64,000 nt of DNA, from assembly GCA_012295275.1 (NCBI GenBank), contig CM022677.1, positions 8,383,514 through 8,447,513 of the forward strand. Direction: 5' to 3'. Positions 58,268 to 64,000 of this stretch are shown in pieces. The position numbers and the translations under genes are program-made. Numbering within the stretch: the stretch's first letter is position 1; each line of letters opens with the position of its first letter. This stretch comes from Chrysomallon squamiferum (taxonomy: Eukaryota > Mollusca > Gastropoda > Neomphalida > Peltospiridae). The notes beneath the pieces are model-generated. The model was given only the letters and a program-made list of their open reading frames with translations. It ran no database searches and was not told where the DNA came from.

Positions 58268-59075
58268 TAGTAGTAATAACAGTAGTATTGCTGAAGTAAC
58301 AGTGACAGATTAGTAGCAACAGCGGTAGTATTGCTGAAGTAACAGTGAGAAATTAGTAGCAATAGCAGCATCGCTGAAGTAACAGCGACAAATTAGTAGT
58401 AATAGCAGTAGTATTGCTGAAGTAACAGTGACAGATTAGTAGTTATATTAGTAGTACTGCTGAAGTATCAGTGATAGATTAGTAGTAATAGCAGCAGTAT
58501 TGCTGAAGTAACAGTGACAGATTAGTAGCAACAGCGGTAGTATTGCTGAAGTAACAGTGAGAAATTAGTAGCAATAGCAGCATCGCTGAAGTAACGCCGA
58601 CAAATTAGTAGTAATAGCAGTAGTATTGCTGAAGTAACAGTGACAAATTAGTAGTAATAGCAGTAGTATCGCTGAAGTAACAGCGACAAATTAGTAGTAA
58701 TAGCAGTAGTATTGCTGAAGTAACAGTGACAGATTAGTAGTAATATCAGTAGTACTGCTGAAGTATCAGTGATAGATTAGTAGTAATAGCAGCAGTATTG
58801 CTGAAGTAACAGTGACAAATTAGTAGTAATAGCAGTAGTATTGCTGAAGTAACAGTGACAAATTAGTAGTAATAGTAGTAGTATTGCTGAAGTAACAGAT
58901 TAGTAGTAATAGTAGTAGTATTGCTGAAGTAACAGTGACAGATTAGTAATAGCAGTAGTATCGCTGAAGTAAGAGTGACATATTAGTAGTAATAGCAGTA
59001 GTACTGCTGAAGTAACAGTGCTAGATTAGTAGCAGTAGTATCGCTGAAGTAACAGTGACAGATTAGTAGTAATCA
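58262..59075. repeat. ~43-bp minisatellite rich in AGT triplets
   Basis: TTGCTGAAGTAACAGTGACA followed by (G/A)ATTAGTAGTAATAGCAGTAG and TA recurs about 18 times, with variants TATCGCTG, TACTGCTG and short deletions. A longer block of several units is itself repeated (58290-58390 and 58520-58610 are almost identical), so amplification happened in multi-unit blocks. Confidence 0.9.
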
Positions 59076-59631
59076 GTACGAAAGCAATGAAGACGACATT
59101 AATAGGAAATAAAATAATAGATGATGCACCTGCACAGAAAGTAAGAGGAGTAATTTTGAAAAAGCGGTTAAGAATAATGAGAAGTACTCGAAGAAAGCTA
59201 GGAATAACAGTTAGTATAGCAACGATGGTGATTTTAATAGAATAGTAATAATACATTTTTATATAGGTTTTAAACTCGAAAAAAGTATGAATAATAGGTA
59301 CTAAAAAGCAAGTTTAGCGAGATGAACACCGATGACGTTGAGAACAATGCTGTTATGACGGTAATGACGACGACATTAACAGAAATTACAATAACATATT
59401 ATAATAGGTTATCCAGCTGCTCAGAAAGGGTCAGTAATAATTAATAAAAAATGCTAAATGATAATGAGTACACCAATAATGTTAAGAACAATGCTGATAC
59501 GAAGGCAACAACAGCGTCATTAATAGAAATAGTAATAAAAAAATTTAACATAGGATGTGGACACTAAGGAAGTATGACTAATAGTTAATAAAAAGCAAAA
59601 GATTAAAAAGTACACCTAGAACGTCGAGAAC

Positions 59632-59780
59632 AAATCCTAACCTAACCCTCTAATCCTAATCCTAATCCTGACCCTAAACCATAACCCAACCCTGAACCCA
59701 AACCCAATCCTAACCCTAACTCAACCCCAACCGTAACCCTAAACAATAACACTAACCCTAATTCTCTAGCCCAAAATTTC
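59632..59780. repeat. Degenerate interstitial telomere-like tract (CCCTAA)n
   Basis: CCTAACCCTCTAATCCTAAT and further CCCTAA, CCTAAT, CCCAAC variants run for about 140 bp on the plus strand. The perfect hexamer is interspersed with single-base variants, so this is an old internal tract, not a chromosome end. CCCTAA/TTAGGG is the general metazoan telomere repeat. Confidence 0.8.
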
Positions 59781-59789
59781 ATTCTTACC

Positions 59790-62700
59790 CATAAACCCTA
59801 ATCCTGTGTTATTTATCATGTCATTGTCTTAGCTTCATTTTAATAATTAGTATATATATATACAGACACACCCACAAACACATATTATAGATAAGCAGAC
59901 AGATAAAACAAGTGGTTTTTTTTTTTTTTGTTTTTTTTTTTTTTTTTGCTTGTTAGTGTTTGTGTTTTGTTTTTTTGCCTTTATTCCTATTTTTAATTTC
60001 CTTTGGTGCAGAGTTTCACTACATACTTTTCAGGGTTTTAGTAAAGATAAATTACACCCCAGGAACATCTGACAAACAATTTTTGTTTTAAATGTATGTT
60101 TCAGTGATCTAATAATACACTTACTTTTTTCATCTGTCTATTACAATGGTCAATAACAAAATAATAAGAAAAAAACTCAAAATTTGGTTCCCAAAACAGC
60201 ATGTTAGACTAGGAAGACAACTGTACTTCAGATAAGACAGACGACTCTTTACTACTTCTGATAAAGTTAAACTTTATTTATTTATTTTTTACAATTTCTT
60301 AATAGGATAAATTTGTTAAGATTGTACTAACTTTATACATTTTCCAGTCAGACACAGAGAAACAGATGATTATACTTGTTTTCAATGTTTTTAACAATGA
60401 TCAAAATACCAAACAAGAATCCTCTGTATGTATAGATAACGTCACTGTACTGATAAAGTAAATAAACAAGAAAAAAGAAAATAAAGTAGATAAGAAATAC
60501 AACATGTTAGACAATGAAGATGATGCCTGCTCAACTGTACTTCATTCTAAGATAGACTACTCTTTACCTTACCACCTCAGAGAATGTTAACCTTTTTATT
60601 TATTTTTTATTTTTTATAATATCATTTTATGAAGAATAATTTTATAAATGTTCCTCACAGGTAACACAAATACTGTTTGCTTTTAAATGACTAAGAGAAT
60701 GAGAATGCACTTTATGTAGAGAAAAATACAGTGCAATAATATATAATATAAAACTTGAAAAGAAACACTACATTAGACTAGGGAGCTGAAGGTGCTAAAT
60801 ACTTTTTTCTACAGAATCTCACTGAGACAAACATCATCATCAAGTATGTTAATTAAAGTCAGAAACCTATGATTACTCCTTTTTGGTTTTAAATATCTTT
60901 TACAGTGGTATTAAAATATCTTTTACAATGGTATATACTACCTTTTGTTTTAAATATCTTTTACAATGGTACATAATACCTTATGTTTTAAACATCTTTT
61001 ACAATGATATATTATATCTTTCGTTTTAAATATCTTTTACAACGAAATACTACATTTTGTTTGAAATGACTGATACAGTGGACAGAACAAAGCATTAGTG
61101 TCACTATGTAGAAATGATTAACTACAGTAATACACCACATGAAAACTAAAATGTAGACAAACTGATAATTTCACTACAGAAAAGAAACATTCAGTTACAT
61201 GAGGTTCAGTGCAGTGATTTTCAGGATACTCCAGAATAAGATAAGCAAATCATTAATTTACTACTTCTTCAGATTACTTTTTACAAAAACCAGTCAAGAG
61301 TGCTAAGTGGATTCAGGAGTTGTACAAATTCATATGATTACTTATCTGATTTATAACAACAAATAAACAAATAAATTGCTGAAAAGTAAACTTCAGAAAA
61401 CATTAAAGAAAAGTGTCAGTTTGCTTAGGTTTTATTAAAGCCACCAAGAAACATCATTTATTTAAATACTGTTTACAGTGTGGAAGGAAAATCAGATACC
61501 AACAAAGAGGAGGATATATGCAGAGAAAGGTTCAATGCAACAGTACACTGAACTTTTAAAGACAATGCTAATTTTATCATAAATACTTTTTTCTACAGAA
61601 CCTCACTGTCACATTATCATGACCATTACAAACAGGATTTGCATCATCATCATGAATGTCAACAAACTAAAACTGCTCAGTTTCCAGTGCTCAGATTAAA
61701 GAAACAGTGTCACTATGTAAAACAAAAACTGATGATGAACTTTTTAAGATAATGCTGATATTAAATTTTATCATCAATCTTTGATAAATACTTTTTTCTA
61801 CAGAAGCACTGAATCATACCATTATCATTATAGTTACAAACGGTACATATACCATCATCATATATATTAAAAAATAAAATTGTTCAGTTTCAGTGAAGAA
61901 AAAACTTCAACCAGAAAAGAAACCAAAACTTCAGGAAACATCCAGAACATTGTCAGATACGACATCAGAGATATCCCCTCACATCATAACATCTTCCTCA
62001 CAGTTTCAAACATCAGACATCTCCCTCCCATATGACATATGTCCATAACAGAAAGTGTTTGTTTTACAGTGTCTAGAGAAAAGGACAGAATGTCTACTGA
62101 ATAGGAACAAAAATAATACATAAAATGAAAAAAATAAAAATGAATCTTGTAATTTGATTATAGAAATTCTGACAACTTTAGAACTTTTCACATAAAATGA
62201 AAAAAATAAAAAATAATAAAGAGCTTCTGATAAATTTTCAGAGTAACTTTAAACAAATGTCTTCAGATAATGACTAAACTGACATTTCTATAAAACAGCC
62301 AGAGTAGGCTTCAGAAAGTAATAATAATAACATAACATTTCATTTTGTAAACAAGGAATGGCCTCTACTTAGCATTATAAATCATATTATACCTGTGTTT
62401 TGAATACATATATATTATGAAAAATAATAATAACATTAAAAAAAATAGTGCTGAACAGGCAGATCTAATGAAGATTTGTACAATTATACATATACAAAAA
62501 GGCCTTTAAATATAGTTGTATTTAATTACTGTCATGATCAAATTATTAACAGAAAAACATAGGAAATGAAAACAAGAAAATAAAAACTCAGAAATCTTCC
62601 AAAGCATCCTCATATGTACAACCATCAGAGACATTCCCCTTACAAAGACTTGTGTCAACAAGGAAAGGCTGTGTAGGGAAAACATTTGTGCAGTGATGCA

Positions 62701-62985
62701 CAAGATATATTTAAAAAAAATAATAATAAATAGAAACTTATGATTCTGTTAAAGAAACATTAAAGAAACAATAATATTGTTTTCATTACATTCTAAACAA
62801 AAAATGGCAACTACGGAAATGTATCAGAAATATATCATATGACGCTCAGCAGAAATGTATAAAATAAATAACAATAATAATAAAATAGAGAGTTGATACA
62901 GATACTAAAACATTATAAAAACATTTTATCTTCTTTGTTTTTTAAATATCTTTTGCACTAGTCCAGGACAAAGTGATAGTATCCA
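59790..62985. other. Non-coding AT-rich stretch with a local ~55-bp repeat
   Basis: No gene recognised. Poly-T tracts lie at 59919-59947. At 60885-61060 the phrase GTTTTAAATATCTTTTACAA recurs about four times at roughly 50-60 bp. Segments around 60805, 61600 and 61800 share TACTTTTTTCTACAGAA followed by a CATCATCAT-rich part, so they are diverged copies of a dispersed repeat. Confidence 0.6.
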
Positions 62986-62987
62986 CT

Positions 62988-63110
62988 ATGTTGATGTTCA
63001 TAAATGGAGTGGAGATATACATAAAGAAAGGGGTTCGACAGGGAGACACTGTATCACCCAAACTGTTTCCTGCCAAACTATATCAGTCACCTTCTTTTTA
63101 TATTCTATGA
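62988..63110 (+). pseudogene. LINE reverse-transcriptase fragment
   Basis: A 41-codon frame contains KKGVRQGDTVSPKLF, the conserved G-V-R-Q-G-D-x-(I/V)-S-P-x-L-F motif of non-LTR retrotransposon reverse transcriptases, preceded by INGVEIYIKKG. The frame stops soon after at TGA 63108-63110, and neither the catalytic YxDD box nor the endonuclease is visible nearby. It is a short relic of a LINE. Confidence 0.75.
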
Positions 63111-64000
63111 GAAAACAGACGGCATGAACTAAAAAAAAAAAAAAAAAAATTAATATCAGGAAACACGCTAAGAGGTGTGACAGATGTAATAGAGCAGATT
63201 AGAAGACAAAGTAGGCATGGGTAGAAAATGCAACAATGAAAAACGAAACAGATGGACATTACAAGTAAACAACGTGTATTTTAATTATCTCTGATAAATA
63301 ATTTTAAAAACTGTTATATAAAAAAAAAATGGAATAAAATGTTATTGAATTACAGAGTGCTTTTGTAGATATATGAATTATGAAGAGCTAAAACACAAAC
63401 TATCTATTAACAAGCATGGTTAAGTACATCAAAAATGAAAAACATGAGATTTTCTTTCTTTCAACTTCTTGTTTTACTCCCTTGATGTTTGTGAAATTTG
63501 TTTTCCACTGACTAGTAAGATGAAGCTGCAGTTTTATTTTAATGTTTTACAAAATGTTGTCCTTGAATATTTCTGAAATAAAATGTAATTATCGTTTCAT
63601 ATAAAACAAACAATATATCTATATATAATTATTTTTAGTCCATTAAAATATTTGTTCTGATAAAGTTCTTTTTAATTTTATTTGTGGTGTTTATAACAAA
63701 AATTATTTTAATGATAAATGATTTTATTTAAATGACAGTGTATCTCATGACTAAATAATAAACAAAATAGACTAATCATTTTCATTTATTTATTGTTTTT
63801 TAGTTAATATATTAATCTTTTATTTGTTACATAAATATTTATTATAATAATATAAACAATAAATTAATTACTTTAGAATATAGACTCTGTACATCAGCAA
63901 GTGAGTTCAAATAAATTTTAATTCTGAAGTCTTCTTTTTTTAACTCTCCATAACATTCCATTTTAGTCACCATCTGTAAATAAGTAAACAAATTCATTGA
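63111..64000. other. Non-coding AT-rich end of the window
   Basis: Contains a poly-A run (63130-63149) close after the LINE fragment and no recognisable gene or further repeat. Confidence 0.6.

Noticed and set aside
59632-59780. A true chromosome end
   Set aside because: The tract is degenerate and followed by more than 4 kb of ordinary sequence.
1-64000. tRNA, rRNA, riboswitch or bacterial operon features
   Set aside because: No cloverleaf-like segment, rRNA core or Shine-Dalgarno-linked gene cluster was recognised anywhere by eye.

Overview
The window is AT-rich, repeat-dense eukaryotic nuclear DNA, almost certainly from a metazoan. Evidence for this: spliced-exon signatures (polypyrimidine-AG acceptors, GT donors), abundant microsatellites (GT, TTA, ACT, CAAT), metazoan-type Gypsy LTR retrotransposons, a mariner-type transposase remnant, a FLYWCH/MULE-type transposase relic, NLR-type leucine-rich-repeat exons and a sushi-like domain exon. 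A marine invertebrate is the best guess. A motif of the AAGGGAGACAACT type near 48.07 kb, which I associate with mollusc repeats, leans towards a mollusc, but the species cannot be fixed from the sequence. No prokaryotic features, rRNA, tRNA or CRISPR were recognised. Most long open frames are by-products of tandem repeats.

Layout. 1-8 kb: non-coding AT-rich DNA with microsatellites, a 62-bp minisatellite (3.9-4.2 kb) and the first copy of an ~860-bp TA-flanked inverted-repeat element (5254-6117). 8.4-12.3 kb: C-terminal remnant of a mariner-like transposase, an inverted pair of copies of an unrecognised short coding segment (9.0-9.5 and 10.6-10.9 kb), and a 69-bp tandem array. 12.3-21.8 kb: mostly empty, with a truncated second copy of the inverted-repeat element, a CA/TA array and one sushi-like exon at 21.8 kb. 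22.07-31.17 kb: a complete, recent Gypsy LTR retrotransposon on the minus strand. It has near-identical 1.27-kb LTRs, but its pol frame is broken at several single-base sites. It sits inside a 30-bp minisatellite that continues for 4.2 kb to 35.34 kb with visible higher-order structure. 35.3-38.1 kb: two tandem, differently deleted copies of a FLYWCH/MULE-type element, ending in the same minisatellite motif.

39.8-44.5 kb: plus-strand exons, one coding for a 12-residue tandem repeat and others for NLR-type leucine-rich repeats. One LRR exon has decayed by amplification of a frame-breaking 64-bp unit. 45.1-48.0 kb: a probable small multi-exon gene on the minus strand whose last three exons join in one open frame. 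49.3-57.0 kb: an older, heavily damaged Gypsy element on the plus strand. Damage includes a 23-bp repeat expansion inside gag, deletions that remove catalytic residues from reverse transcriptase and integrase, and rearranged 3' LTR fragments; it also carries a downstream membrane-protein-like frame. 57.0-59.1 kb: the third inverted-repeat element inside a trinucleotide/43-bp array. 59.64-59.78 kb: a degenerate telomere-like CCCTAA tract. 59.8-64 kb: mostly non-coding with a small LINE reverse-transcriptase fragment at 63.0 kb.

Overall this is a repeat-driven region. Most sequence is transposon-derived or minisatellite DNA, and the host coding content is a few exons that cannot be assembled into complete genes here.
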